Shown here one piece after another: positions 19,282 through 27,847 of a stretch of DNA of 64,000 nucleotides (its first letter is position 1; every line of letters begins with the position of its first letter). The position numbers and the translations under genes are program-made. This DNA is from Ruegeria atlantica (GTDB taxonomy: Bacteria > Pseudomonadota > Alphaproteobacteria > Rhodobacterales > Rhodobacteraceae): NCBI RefSeq assembly GCF_013032005.1, contig NZ_WQBE01000001.1:1054001-1118000 (forward strand), given 5' to 3'. The notes under the pieces were generated by a model. The model had not been told where the DNA came from. It saw nothing but the letters and a program-made list of their open reading frames with translations, and did not search any database.

Positions 19282-20253
19282 ATGCTTCATGAGTATTTGT
19301 CGCGACTTGCGCGTGATTACGTCTTTGAACGAGCAAAAAATTTCTCAGGAAGTGAATTCGGAAACTTCGTTCGACACGACATAGCAATAGAAGCCAAAAA
19401 GCGCCTTTTGTTTCTGCCATACGAACTCGAGGTAAAAGCTAGTGTCGGCCAATCTCGTTGGGCTTCGGTACCTTGGCTGGCATTCTTCGATCCACTCATC
19501 ACGGACACTGCAACACGTGGGTTCTATGTCGTTTACTTGATTAATGCACAAACCGAAGAGATCGTGCTTTCGCTCAATCAGGGCACAACAGAGGTTTACC
19601 GAGAGTTCGGAGAAAACGACAAAGGGCGGAAAATTCTGGCTCGTCGAGCCGTCGACTTGACGGAGCGGGTCTCTGAGTTTTCCAAAAATTTTATTTCTGA
19701 TCCTATTGATCTCGGCTCGAGTGAAAAGCTTCCAACAGGGTATGTTGCGGGGCATGCGTTCGGAAGAGTTTATCAGGCAGATACACTTGAACCCCAGCAA
19801 TTCTATGAAGATCTTGAAATGATGTTAGCGGCGTACAAAGCTCTTGTAGACCGAGGAGGTAGAACGCCTGTAGACACCATGATGGAGGAAGCCGGGACTA
19901 CAGATATCCTCGAAACTAGGAAATATATTCTCTCAAGGCGTATTGAGCGCGCCAAAAACGTACGATCGCGCGTTTTGGAGCGTCGCGGGCTAAAATGCGA
20001 AGGCTGTGGTCTCGAGCCAATTGAGCATTACCGCTACGAAGGCCCAATCAATAACATTCCGCTGGATGTGCACCATACAAAGCCCATCAGAGAGCTGTCA
20101 GAAGGTGAGACGCGCAGATATCAAATTCCAGACGATTTCCTAGTGCTTTGTCCAACTTGCCATCGAATGATTCACAAACAAAATGATGAAGCTGATATTG
20201 ATTTACTCAAGCGCAGCGTCAGCTTTATCCATGCCAAGAAAATCTCTTGGTAG
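19282..20253 (+). CDS. McrB-N-domain plus HNH nuclease, likely modification-dependent
   Basis: A 323-residue protein with two parts. Residues about 20-165 resemble the DUF3578/MrcB N-terminal domain, which recognises modified DNA (RWASVPWLAFFDP..TDTATRG, VLSLNQGTTE). Residues about 230-300 are an HNH nuclease with a zinc knuckle: C239-x2-C242, H264-H265, then C290-x2-C293-H294 and H298. Fusions of a modified-base reader to HNH act as type IV restriction enzymes in other bacteria; that role is inferred here. Base and codon use are AT-richer than the neighbours, a sign of transfer. An in-frame stop lies 12 bases upstream, so the start is fixed near 19282; its ribosome site is weak. Confidence 0.85.
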   Translation: MLHEYLSRLARDYVFERAKNFSGSEFGNFVRHDIAIEAKKRLLFLPYELEVKASVGQSRWASVPWLAFFDPLITDTATRGFYVVYLINAQTEEIVLSLNQGTTEVYREFGENDKGRKILARRAVDLTERVSEFSKNFISDPIDLGSSEKLPTGYVAGHAFGRVYQADTLEPQQFYEDLEMMLAAYKALVDRGGRTPVDTMMEEAGTTDILETRKYILSRRIERAKNVRSRVLERRGLKCEGCGLEPIEHYRYEGPINNIPLDVHHTKPIRELSEGETRRYQIPDDFLVLCPTCHRMIHKQNDEADIDLLKRSVSFIHAKKISW

Positions 20254-20438
20254 CTCTGACGGGCCACAAGAGAAGCGCGTCGGGTACAAACCAATAAAAC
20301 TCGCCAAACACCCCCCTTGCCTAACCCGTTGATCTCGTTCACACTTACTCTCAAACCGTCATTCAAGAACGACAATTGAGGTTCCGAGCGTCCAAGACGC
20401 AATGAAACCAACAACAGATTTTCGAACGGGAGGACGAC
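20254..20438 (+). promoter_or_regulatory. Intergenic region between HNH gene and small secreted protein
   Basis: 185 bases with no gene. It must carry the promoter of the small secreted protein. I see no terminator for the nuclease gene and no repeat that would mark the right end of the islet. Confidence 0.25.
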
Positions 20439-20720
20439 ATGAAAACACTAACCCTTGGGCTGGCCGTTGCGCTGCTGGCCAGTCAAGCGAATGCGCAGCA
20501 GACATTGACCACCGCATCCCCCATTCCGGACGGGGCCGAGACCAAGTTCTGCTACTACAACGGCATGGCCTATTCGCAGGACGCGTTTGTTCTGCTGGTC
20601 GGCGACAACACCGTTACCCAGACGGTCAGCACGATCCAGGAACGCCTGCTGCGTTGTCACCGTGAGGACGACGGCACGATGAAGTGGAAACCGCAGAGCA
20701 CGTTCTCGACCAACAACTAG
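20439..20720 (+). CDS. Small secreted protein with two cysteines (DUF1496-like)
   Basis: A 93-residue protein with a clear signal peptide (1-19, ending ANA). The mature part has C38 in KFCYYNGMAYSQDAFV and C73 in LLRCHRED, which could form a disulfide. The CYYNGxxYSxxA block resembles DUF1496, a family without known function. A GGGAGGACGAC ribosome site supports the start. It ends at a hairpin that it shares with the convergent hydrolase gene. Confidence 0.75.
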   Translation: MKTLTLGLAVALLASQANAQQTLTTASPIPDGAETKFCYYNGMAYSQDAFVLLVGDNTVTQTVSTIQERLLRCHREDDGTMKWKPQSTFSTNN

Positions 20721-20726
20721 ACGCTT

Positions 20727-20750
20727 AAGGTGGGCGGGCTAGCCCACCTT
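20727..20750. terminator. Hairpin between convergent genes
   Basis: AAGGTGGGC pairs with GCCCACCTT around a six-base loop; the stop codon of the minus-strand hydrolase lies in the loop. The T-rich tail is short on both sides, so it may act on either transcript. Confidence 0.5.
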
Positions 20751-21509
20751 CTTCTCCAGCCAGTCCGCGATCTGCGCGGCGGGCTTTTCCCAGCCGGGCT
20801 CCATAAACAAGAAATGCGCGTGGTTCTCGACTGGCATGAAAGTCGCTCGGTCACCATACAAATCGGCCAGGGCGCGGCAGGTGTTGGGGTTCACCGCCCT
20901 GTCTTCAGTCCCTGATACGACCAGCACCGGGCAGTCGACCTTGTCGATATCGACCTTCATCGCGTGGTGATCGTCGAACATCCAAAAAAACATCTCGAAC
21001 ATCACCCGCCCGCTTTCGGCGCCCAAACGGTCGAACACCGCGTGCTGTTGCGCCTCGGGCATTTTGTTCAGCGCGAAGGGGGCCATCAGGTCGAACTCGA
21101 CCCGCATGGGTTGTTTCCAGAACGCCCCGCCCTCCATCAAAGCACGCGGGATGGCGCGTTCGTCGTCGGTTTCGGGCAAAGTGCCCCAGGGCGCGTTCGG
21201 ATTGATCAAGACAATCGCACTGGCCAACCCACGTGAGGCCACCTGCTGCGCCACAACTCCGGCGATGGCGTGGCCCAACAGAACTGGTTTGCTGTCCAAC
21301 CCCTGCACGAACTCTGCTATGTCGTTGGCATAGTCCATCACGCTGGTATCGGTCAGGCGCGGGTCGGGTTCGGCCTTTGAGTCCCCACCGTGATAGCGCA
21401 GCGCGGGGGTGTGTACCGTCCAGCCCCTGTCGCGGAAAAACCCGGCATAATCCTGCATACACCATGGCCCTGCAAAGGCACCGTGGATCAGAACAATCTC
21501 TTTGGTCAT
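20739..21509 (-). CDS. Alpha/beta-hydrolase fold protein lacking the nucleophile Ser
   Basis: A 256-residue alpha/beta-hydrolase. The nucleophile elbow reads G79-H80-A81-I-A-G where G-H-S-x-G-G is expected, so the catalytic serine is Ala in the sequence as given. The acid D203 (SGTEDRAVNP) and base H230 or H232 (VENHAHFLF) remain. Lid residues 115-190 are helical. It may have lost hydrolase activity or use another mechanism. I start at 21509 behind AAAGGGAGCG; an upstream in-frame ATG adds 18 poorly supported codons. Confidence 0.82.
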   Translation of the reverse strand: MTKEIVLIHGAFAGPWCMQDYAGFFRDRGWTVHTPALRYHGGDSKAEPDPRLTDTSVMDYANDIAEFVQGLDSKPVLLGHAIAGVVAQQVASRGLASAIVLINPNAPWGTLPETDDERAIPRALMEGGAFWKQPMRVEFDLMAPFALNKMPEAQQHAVFDRLGAESGRVMFEMFFWMFDDHHAMKVDIDKVDCPVLVVSGTEDRAVNPNTCRALADLYGDRATFMPVENHAHFLFMEPGWEKPAAQIADWLEKKVG

Positions 21510-21581
21510 GAAAACGCTCCCTTTTCTCTCGCTACTATGAGAGATCGGGGGCGACTTCAGCAAGGCTGTGTCGCAGGCCTA

Positions 21582-22421
21582 TCAGACGGACAGGCCTATC
21601 AGCGCTACTCCGACAGCCATAAGAACCGCTGCACCAAGCCGCCGCATCCAGTTCCCCTCTTTCAGGAAAACAAACCCGATCAGCGCCGCGAAAATAACCG
21701 AGGTTTCCCGTAGCGCCGAAACTGCACCAAGCGGTGCGAAGTTCTTGGCATAAAGCACCAGACCATAGGCTGTCATCGAAACAAGCCCGCCCAGAATGCC
21801 GATCATCCAGACTTTGGCAGGCAATTCAGCCAGGGTCTTCCGTCGACGGATACCAACAAACCCCGCGATAAACAGATGCAGAAACGCACCCCAGGCCCAG
21901 TAGCTAAGCGTATTGCCGGACAAGCGCACGCCAATACCGTCCACGACCGAATATATCGAGATGCAAAAGCCCGTACCCAGCGCAAATCCAAGGGCCCAAC
22001 GGCCCACACCAGAGCGCAATGCCTTCCAACTGCTGAGCTGGATACCAACAGCGATCAGCGCGATCCCACCCCACGCTTGCAGCGGCAGCACCTCGCCCAC
22101 CAACAGCATCGCCCACAGCGATACAAGCGCCGGAACGATACCGCGGGCAATTGGGTATACGACGCTTAGGTCTCCGTGCTGATAGGCTTTGCCGAGCATG
22201 AAATAATAGCCGAAATGCACCACGGTTGAGATCAGGATGTATGGAAAGCTTTCGGCACTGGGCAGTGGCAGCAAGAGGATCATTACCGTTGCTGGAATGA
22301 CATGCCCCAACGCCACCAGACCCAGAGTGGTGGTCCGATCAGCCGCGGTTTTGACAATCGCATTCCAAACCGCGTGCAACACCGCCGCCGTCAAAATGAT
22401 GGCAATGACAAACAGGGTCAC
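21582..22421 (-). CDS. EamA/DMT family transporter
   Basis: A 279-residue inner-membrane protein with about ten helices in two EamA repeats (1-135 and 145-279), of the drug/metabolite transporter superfamily. The second half has the typical GALSALRETSVIFAALIGF-like block near 240-258. Many relatives export amino acids or small metabolites; the substrate cannot be told. It is not obviously linked to the hydrolase downstream, 72 bases away on the same strand. Confidence 0.86.
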   Translation of the reverse strand: MTLFVIAIILTAAVLHAVWNAIVKTAADRTTTLGLVALGHVIPATVMILLLPLPSAESFPYILISTVVHFGYYFMLGKAYQHGDLSVVYPIARGIVPALVSLWAMLLVGEVLPLQAWGGIALIAVGIQLSSWKALRSGVGRWALGFALGTGFCISIYSVVDGIGVRLSGNTLSYWAWGAFLHLFIAGFVGIRRRKTLAELPAKVWMIGILGGLVSMTAYGLVLYAKNFAPLGAVSALRETSVIFAALIGFVFLKEGNWMRRLGAAVLMAVGVALIGLSV

Positions 22422-22496
22422 ATCCGAACCTTTCGTAAAGGAAGAAACTGTCCTGCAAATCGGACCGGCTAAGTTATTTGCACAGGTTGAGGCCGA

Positions 22497-22682
22497 TCAC
22501 AACGCAGCTTCGATCAGTGTTTTGAGAATGTTTTCGGTGAGTCTGTTTGGGTTTCCACCGCAGGAGGAAGCGGTGATTGTGCCGTTGACCAGCGCAAGAT
22601 AGCTGCCCTGCAGGCCAAGCCCTATTGATGCGAAATCTCTACAACTGAACGTGAGGAGTGTTGCCAGCGCGCTGGCGCGCGG
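22497..22682 (-). pseudogene. Possible C-terminal remnant of a TetR-type regulator
   Basis: An open stretch of 61 codons on the minus strand with no start, bounded upstream by a stop. It ends ...LTENILKTLIEAAL, and the segment GLGLQGSYLALVNGTI looks like the ligand-domain end of TetR regulators. It lies upstream of the EamA gene, where a regulator would be expected. The assignment rests on a short likeness only. Confidence 0.3.
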
Positions 22683-22695
22683 TCACTTTGGTGTC

Positions 22696-23583
22696 ATGAC
22701 ATTTGTGACCGAAAATCAACTGCCCCTGCTGATATTGTTCTTTATTATTGGCTCGGTTGGCACCGCGTTTCTATTTCGCAAACCGGCCGGGCACCGGGCA
22801 TGGAAGCTGGCCGACCTTGTCTGGGTCGTTCTGGGCGGGATCGGCGCACTGGTGGCGGTTCTGGCCGGGCTCTACACCTCGGACAGTTCGCGGTTGGACC
22901 GGCAAATCGATGTGGCTTATGCCGCGACGCTTGCTTTTGACCGCGACGCCGCGCGGTTCCGTCTGCGGTTCTGCGATCCGGCCTACGACCCGGACACCGC
23001 CGTTTTGTGCGATAAGGTTGAATTCCTTTCGGCCTCAACCGCCAGCAATGCTGACCTGCCCTTGTTCATCGCCGTGACCAATGAGGTCGCGCCCTTGCAA
23101 GGATTGCATTTCCTGTTAGGCGGACAAGCAAGAGACGAGCAGGAGGAAATTCGCGCTATGGCCGCCAAGGCCGATGCGTTCAGCATCGATCAGTTCCTTG
23201 TTTTCACCACGCTGGACGATGCAACACAGGTTGCGATCGACAACATGCGCCGGAAAGTTCCCGCCATTGCCGGGGATTATCTGATCCTTGCCCAAAGCTA
23301 TGATGACCTGGTTGAACAGGTCGGAAAGCTAAAAGACGAATGGGAATACCTGCAGGAAAACGCGCATATACTGGTGTTGCAAATCGTCGCCCTGTGTCTG
23401 GTCAGCTTTGCCGCGCCCTTCCGATTGGGCAAATCCATTGTCGAACTGCGCACAACGCTCAGCGTCGGTACGCCTGCGCCAAGCGTTCCGGATCAGCCCC
23501 AAGAAAATATCGTGTCAGGGTCCACAAATTCTGTGCCCCCCGACGCACCCACCCCGCCCGTGCATAGCGGTCCGCGCTCGTAA
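22696..23583 (+). CDS. Membrane protein of unknown function
   Basis: A 295-residue protein with membrane helices at about 8-27, 38-60 and 222-246, a central soluble domain of about 160 residues with several acidic stretches and two cysteines, and a Pro/Ser-rich tail. I do not recognise the family. The frame is open to a GTG 15 codons upstream; neither start has a good ribosome site. The last 125 bases overlap the end of the glycosyltransferase gene on the other strand. Confidence 0.6.
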   Translation: MTFVTENQLPLLILFFIIGSVGTAFLFRKPAGHRAWKLADLVWVVLGGIGALVAVLAGLYTSDSSRLDRQIDVAYAATLAFDRDAARFRLRFCDPAYDPDTAVLCDKVEFLSASTASNADLPLFIAVTNEVAPLQGLHFLLGGQARDEQEEIRAMAAKADAFSIDQFLVFTTLDDATQVAIDNMRRKVPAIAGDYLILAQSYDDLVEQVGKLKDEWEYLQENAHILVLQIVALCLVSFAAPFRLGKSIVELRTTLSVGTPAPSVPDQPQENIVSGSTNSVPPDAPTPPVHSGPRS

Positions 23584-24133
23584 CCGCGCGGGTGTTCAAC
23601 AGGGTGATGCGGGGCAAGGCGCGCACCAGCGCCACGTCCTCCATCAACGGCTGGTCCGGGTAGCCTGCGGCTTTGTCATAGGCGCGACGTGACACCAGAA
23701 GCCCCTGATCACCATAAGGTAAGCTAAACACCCGGCTGCGCATATTGGCCCAGCCCGCAACCCAGGCTGGCCAGAACCCGCTGGCCTGAAAGGTCAGACG
23801 AAAAGCCGCGGGGTTGCCCGTGGGCAGATGCTCTCCGACGTCCTTGCTCCACCCTTCTTGCAGGACGGTATCGGCGTGCAAAACCAAAAGCCATTCACCT
23901 TTGGCTACCGCGCAGCCCCGCAGCAACTGCCCCCCGCGTGAGGGCGGCCCGGTCACAATCTCAGCCCCTGCCTCTTCTGCAATTTCAAGGGTCTGGTCGG
24001 TTGAACCGCCATCGGTAACGATCAGCTCTCGGACCAACCCCGTGTGCAAACCCTCCATCAAAACCGGCAAGGAGTCCAACAAGGCCTCAGCCGCGTTCAG
24101 GGTCGGAATGACGATGCTGATTGGTGCTGGCAA
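23459..24133 (-). CDS. Family 2 glycosyltransferase (TIGR04283-like)
   Basis: A 224-residue GT2 glycosyltransferase without a signal or membrane helix. The nucleotide-sugar site shows SIVIPTLNAAE, VTDGGSTDQT and the metal-binding HAD of LVLHADTVL (in place of DxD). The pattern, including YGDQGLLVSRRAYD and GYPDQPLMEDV, fits the TIGR04283 group linked in some genomes to arsenosugar synthesis; no other such gene is nearby. It is divergent from the ygfZ gene over a 73-base gap and convergent with, and overlapping, the unknown membrane protein. Confidence 0.85.
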   Translation of the reverse strand: MPAPISIVIPTLNAAEALLDSLPVLMEGLHTGLVRELIVTDGGSTDQTLEIAEEAGAEIVTGPPSRGGQLLRGCAVAKGEWLLVLHADTVLQEGWSKDVGEHLPTGNPAAFRLTFQASGFWPAWVAGWANMRSRVFSLPYGDQGLLVSRRAYDKAAGYPDQPLMEDVALVRALPRITLLNTRAVTSADRYARAGWVRRGAQNLWTLTRYFLGADPERLAQAYRR

Positions 24134-24206
24134 GGCGGATATCCTCTGGTCATGGCGACGCGATCTCCTATATCACGAGGCCAAGGGAAAAGACGAGGAC
24201 CACCCC

Positions 24207-24944
24207 ATGCCCAATCGCCGTATTCTGCGCCTTAGCGGGTCGGACACTGACAGCTTTCTTCAAGGGCTGGTCACCAATGATATTTCCGGGCTGGATCAGG
24301 GACTGGTTTATGCCGCACTGCTGACCCCGCAGGGCAAGTATCTGGCGGATTTCTTTCTGAAACGCGACGGCGATACGGTGCTACTGGATGTCGCCGAGGA
24401 TATCGCCGACGGGTTCGTCAAGCGTCTGGGCATGTACAAGCTGCGCGCCGATGTTTCGATCGAAGATAGCGGGCTGAATCTGCAACGCGGCACCGGCCCG
24501 GCACCCGCAGGCGCCCTGCCCGACCCGCGCCATCCAGATATGGGGTGGCGGGCGTATTCGGTCGAGGCCGACGGCGACGATGGTACGGATTGGGACGCCA
24601 TCCGCGTGCGACACTGCATTCCGGAAACCGGTATCGAGCTGACCCCCGACAGCTATATCCTTGAATCTGGATTCGAGGGTCTGAACGGCGTCGATTTTAA
24701 AAAAGGGTGCTATGTCGGGCAGGAAGTCACCGCCCGGATGAAGCATAAGACCGAGTTGCGTAAAGGGCTGTGTAGCGTTCGGGTTAATGGCACGGCGCCC
24801 GTTGGGACCGAGATCACATCGGGTGGCAAACCGGCCGGCACCTTGTTCACCCAATCGAACGGTCAGGGGATCGCCTATCTGAGGTTTGACCGCGCCAACG
24901 ACGATATGCAGGCCGCCGAGGCCACCGTCACGCTTGACGCCTAA
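24207..24944 (+). CDS. ygfZ: YgfZ-type folate-binding protein (GcvT-like)
   Basis: A 245-residue tetrahydrofolate-binding protein of the YgfZ/GcvT-like family that supports iron-sulfur cluster enzymes. The signature K-G-C-Y-x-G-Q-E is intact (KKGCYVGQE) near residue 170, preceded by ESGFEGLNGVDF. N-terminal RILRLSGSDTDSFLQGLVTND is the usual opening. I start at 24207, because the open frame upstream runs antisense through the glycosyltransferase. Confidence 0.92.
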   Translation: MPNRRILRLSGSDTDSFLQGLVTNDISGLDQGLVYAALLTPQGKYLADFFLKRDGDTVLLDVAEDIADGFVKRLGMYKLRADVSIEDSGLNLQRGTGPAPAGALPDPRHPDMGWRAYSVEADGDDGTDWDAIRVRHCIPETGIELTPDSYILESGFEGLNGVDFKKGCYVGQEVTARMKHKTELRKGLCSVRVNGTAPVGTEITSGGKPAGTLFTQSNGQGIAYLRFDRANDDMQAAEATVTLDA

Positions 24945-25048
24945 CATGTTGCTATTCCGGCACGGCTGAACCGTTGCGCGGCCCGGTACCCTTTGAACCC
25001 ATTCGGGGCGCTGCCACACTGCGGTCAGTCCACTGAACGGATGCGCAT

Positions 25049-25993
25049 ATGCTTAAGTTATACGCTGCGATCTGGCGTGCCAGCGCCGGACGGCAAATCA
25101 TTCTTATTGTCCTATCCATCGCCATCGCAGGCCTTGCTGCGGTGCCATTAGAGTTTCAGCGCGATATCGTTAACCATCTGACCTCGAACGATATCAGCAC
25201 CGAGCGATTGCTATATCTGGGTGCAGGCATGATGTCGGTCATCCTGCTGAGCCTCGCCTTAAAGTGGCTGCTGGGCTATCGCGCCGGGACGCTCGGCGAG
25301 GATCTGATCCGCATGATCCGCCAGCGGCTTTTGGTGCGCTCATCGGACCTGAGTGAAACCGGTGAGAAAATGCGCTCGGGAACCATGACCACGGCTATTT
25401 CCGCCGAGGCCGAGGAGCTGGGAAAGTTCGCCGGTGGTGCCTTTTCAGACCCGGTTGTGCAGATCGGCACGCTGATCAGCGTCATTGGCTACATCTCATC
25501 AACGCAACCCGGGCTGGGCATGATCGCCTTTTCAATGATCGTGCCGCAGATCGTGATTGTGCTGGTCTCGCAGCGAAAGGTGAACGTCTTCGTTGCCGAA
25601 AGGGTCCGCATATTGCGCAGCTCTACCGACAGGCTGACGACCGAGGACATTGACGCTGTTGCGCGCGATATCGAGGCTCAGTTCGACGATATCTACAACA
25701 CGCGCCGCCGCATGTTCCTGTGGAAGCTGTCCGCCAAATTTCTGCTGAGCGTGATTAACGGCGCAGGCACGGTCGGTGTTCTGATGCTGGGCGGGTACCT
25801 GGTTCTGAATGGCAAAACGGATGTGGGCACCGTGGTCGCCGCTACCAGCGGTCTTGGCCGCATTCAGGGCCCCACGGCCTTTTTGATCGCCTTTTACCGA
25901 CAAGTCAGTGCCAACCGCATTAAATACGAACTGATGCTGGAATTGTTCGGTCCGAACCCAGAACGATATCGTCGACCCAGAAAGCTAAACTAA
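25049..25993 (+). CDS. Stand-alone ABC exporter membrane domain
   Basis: A 314-residue protein resembling only the membrane half of ABC exporters: about five to six helices (near 16-36, 52-76, 132-152, 156-176, 228-256, 268-290), with the intracellular-loop style block RMIRQRLLVRSSDLSE and DRLTTEDIDAVARDIEAQFDD. No Walker A, signature or Walker B follows; the protein ends where the ATPase would begin, and neither neighbour is an ATPase. It may pair with an ATPase encoded elsewhere or work without one. It ends in a terminator hairpin that starts at its own stop codon. Confidence 0.75.
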   Translation: MLKLYAAIWRASAGRQIILIVLSIAIAGLAAVPLEFQRDIVNHLTSNDISTERLLYLGAGMMSVILLSLALKWLLGYRAGTLGEDLIRMIRQRLLVRSSDLSETGEKMRSGTMTTAISAEAEELGKFAGGAFSDPVVQIGTLISVIGYISSTQPGLGMIAFSMIVPQIVIVLVSQRKVNVFVAERVRILRSSTDRLTTEDIDAVARDIEAQFDDIYNTRRRMFLWKLSAKFLLSVINGAGTVGVLMLGGYLVLNGKTDVGTVVAATSGLGRIQGPTAFLIAFYRQVSANRIKYELMLELFGPNPERYRRPRKLN

Positions 25994-26028
25994 AAAAGAC
26001 CGCGCGGCCCCTGCCGTCGCGGTCTTTT
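25994..26028. terminator. Bidirectional terminator between ABC domain and efp
   Basis: Perfect 11-bp stem AAAAGACCGCG / CGCGGTCTTTT with a 13-base loop and T runs on both strands. It serves the two convergent genes. Confidence 0.9.
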
Positions 26029-26050
26029 CGTGTTTTGCCAAAGCACCGAT

Positions 26051-26614
26051 TTACGCGCGTTCGGAATATTCCATGCTTTCGGTGTTCACCACGATCATCT
26101 CATCCTGACCGATGAAGGGCGGCACCATGACCTTCACGCCGTTATCCAGAATGGCTGGCTTGAACGAGTTTGCAGCAGTTTGACCTTTGACCACCGGCTC
26201 GGTCTCGACGATCTTGCAGGTCACTTTTTGCGGCAATGTGGCGTTCAGTGCTTCGCTTTCATAGAATTCGACCACGATGGTCATGCCGTCCTGCAGAAAC
26301 GGGCGGCGTTCGCCCAGCAATTCGGCGGGCAGTTCGATCTGCTCATAGGTCTCGGAATCCATGAACACCAGCATGCCGTCAGATTCGTACAGGAACTGCT
26401 GATCTTTCTGTTCCAGGCGCACGCGCTCGACCTTATCCGCCGAACGGAAACGTTCGTTCAATTTCGAACCATTGCGCAGGTTGCGCAGTTCGACTTGCGC
26501 AAAAGCACCGCCTTTACCGGGCTTTACATGGTCGACCTTAACAGCAGCCCACAGCCCGTCATTATGCTCAAGCACGTTGCCGGGGCGAATTTCGTTCCCA
26601 TTTATCTTGGGCAT
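26051..26614 (-). CDS. efp: Translation elongation factor P
   Basis: A 187-residue EF-P that relieves ribosome stalling at proline runs. The modifiable lysine sits in the loop [10 protein letters not shown] near residue 34; the three beta-barrel domains cover about 1-64, 65-127 and 130-187. The start may be the GTG one codon earlier; I use the ATG behind GAAGGA. No EpmA/EpmB genes are in this window. It lies opposite the small gene at 26833 with a shared 218-base upstream region. Confidence 0.96.
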   Translation of the reverse strand: MPKINGNEIRPGNVLEHNDGLWAAVKVDHVKPGKGGAFAQVELRNLRNGSKLNERFRSADKVERVRLEQKDQQFLYESDGMLVFMDSETYEQIELPAELLGERRPFLQDGMTIVVEFYESEALNATLPQKVTCKIVETEPVVKGQTAANSFKPAILDNGVKVMVPPFIGQDEMIVVNTESMEYSERA

Positions 26615-26832
26615 CACATAAATCCTTCACAAACGGTTGATGCGTCAGTTCCCGTCCCTATATCTGGCGTAACCACACCTGACAAGACAACGAGACCTAG
26701 TGCTGCACTTGCAGCAAGCTATGCAAATGACGCAACGCAACTATGCATTTTAGCTGTATCCGAATCACATCTAATAGGTCATAAGGACCGTCACGCCGAA
26801 AATGCAAGAGCAAGAACAACAAGGAAGACGAG
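26615..26832. promoter_or_regulatory. Divergent upstream region of efp and the small DUF6280-like gene
   Basis: 218 bases between outward-facing starts. A/T-rich patches near 26730-26790 could hold the rightward promoter. I see no palindromic operator. Confidence 0.3.
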
Positions 26833-27153
26833 ATGAGAGATTTCGTTGACGGCACTGCCTTTAACAATGAGCAAGGCAATCGTGCACGCAAACTTTTCGC
26901 AGCCGTTGTGCTGGCTGCACTGGACGACGCTATTGCCGATGACAAGAAATACGGCAACGGCCCGGAACAGATCGCCCGTTGGGCCCGCTCGCGCGATGGC
27001 CGCGAGGTGCTGTCCTGCGCAGGTATCGACCCCAACGAGCGGGTTGTCGGCGGGTTGATGGAGTTCGTTGGTCGTGGCGTGCGTACCTCGGTCGCGCTGT
27101 CGCGTGAAGAAAGCGAGCGTCGTAATGCCGCTCAGCAGGCAGAAGCCGCTTAA
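26833..27153 (+). CDS. Small conserved protein (DUF6280-like)
   Basis: A 106-residue soluble protein that looks mostly helical (ARKLFAAVVLAALDDAIAD.., EFVGRGVRTSVALSREESERR). It resembles short conserved proteins of Rhodobacteraceae placed in DUF6280; no function is known. AGGAAGACGAG precedes the ATG, and a good terminator follows. It is monocistronic. Confidence 0.75.
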   Translation: MRDFVDGTAFNNEQGNRARKLFAAVVLAALDDAIADDKKYGNGPEQIARWARSRDGREVLSCAGIDPNERVVGGLMEFVGRGVRTSVALSREESERRNAAQQAEAA

Positions 27154-27179
27154 ACCAAGGCGACATCTGCAGGAAAAAG

Positions 27180-27205
27180 CGCGCCCACTTTCCGGGCGCG
27201 TTTTT
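27180..27205. terminator. Terminator hairpin
   Basis: CGCGCCC pairs with GGGCGCG, flanked by five A upstream and five T downstream, 27 bases after the small gene stop. It can also end the convergent membrane gene that stops at 27217. Confidence 0.88.
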
Positions 27206-27216
27206 CTATTTCCGGG

Positions 27217-27786
27217 TCAGAAAAACAGCAGCCATTGGCGGGCAACCCAAATCTCGGCCCCCAACAATGCGGTAAAGAATAGCTTGGCGGGCGCTGACAG
27301 CCCCCTATTCCATAGCACCACATAAGAACCAGCACATATAACGACAGAAACAGGCGCTACCAAAAGCGCGTGATACGCACTGTCCCAATAGCTGACCGGG
27401 CTGTGAAAGACCCAATCGCTCAGCGGCCAGAATTGCGGCCGACCGTCACCAGCATGCAGTAGGAAATCCATCGACAGATGCAGCAGCCCTGCGGATGCGG
27501 TGACCGTCAAAAACCGCCATCCCCGCCAGTGCCCAAGCATCAACGCCAACCCCCACAGGATGAATGAGTTGTCGATGGCAAACACCGTCTGCCAGGCTGG
27601 TGAGAAGTATAGTTCGTCAAAGACGACCTGTGGCGGGATGCTCAAGACGTGCAAGGACACTCCAGCCATGACGTACAGCGACAGATCGGGCAGAACCGAG
27701 CCCAGCACCGCAGCCCACAGAATGGCCCCCCGCGCAGGCCGCGCAAAAGCAGCGGCGCCGATCAAAAGATGCGCGGGCGTGTTCAT
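27217..27786 (-). CDS. YdjM/DUF457-like membrane protein
   Basis: A 189-residue inner-membrane protein with about five helices. The opening MNTPAHLLIGAAAFARP and histidines H6, H98 and H105 (HLSMDFLLHA) fit the family of membrane-bound putative metal-dependent hydrolases (YdjM/DUF457). The function is unknown. I start at 27786, as homologues of this type begin MNTxxH. It is divergent from cobQ with 61 bases between. Confidence 0.7.
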   Translation of the reverse strand: MNTPAHLLIGAAAFARPARGAILWAAVLGSVLPDLSLYVMAGVSLHVLSIPPQVVFDELYFSPAWQTVFAIDNSFILWGLALMLGHWRGWRFLTVTASAGLLHLSMDFLLHAGDGRPQFWPLSDWVFHSPVSYWDSAYHALLVAPVSVVICAGSYVVLWNRGLSAPAKLFFTALLGAEIWVARQWLLFF

Positions 27787-27847
27787 CCGGGGCTTTCCCT
27801 TTGGTGTCAAATCAGGTCATCTGCGCCCTAACGTATAGGAGACGACC

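Noticed and set aside
26030-26836. Open frame across efp on the plus strand
   Set aside because: It is antisense to the well-identified efp gene and crosses the shared intergenic region; composition is unlike a protein.
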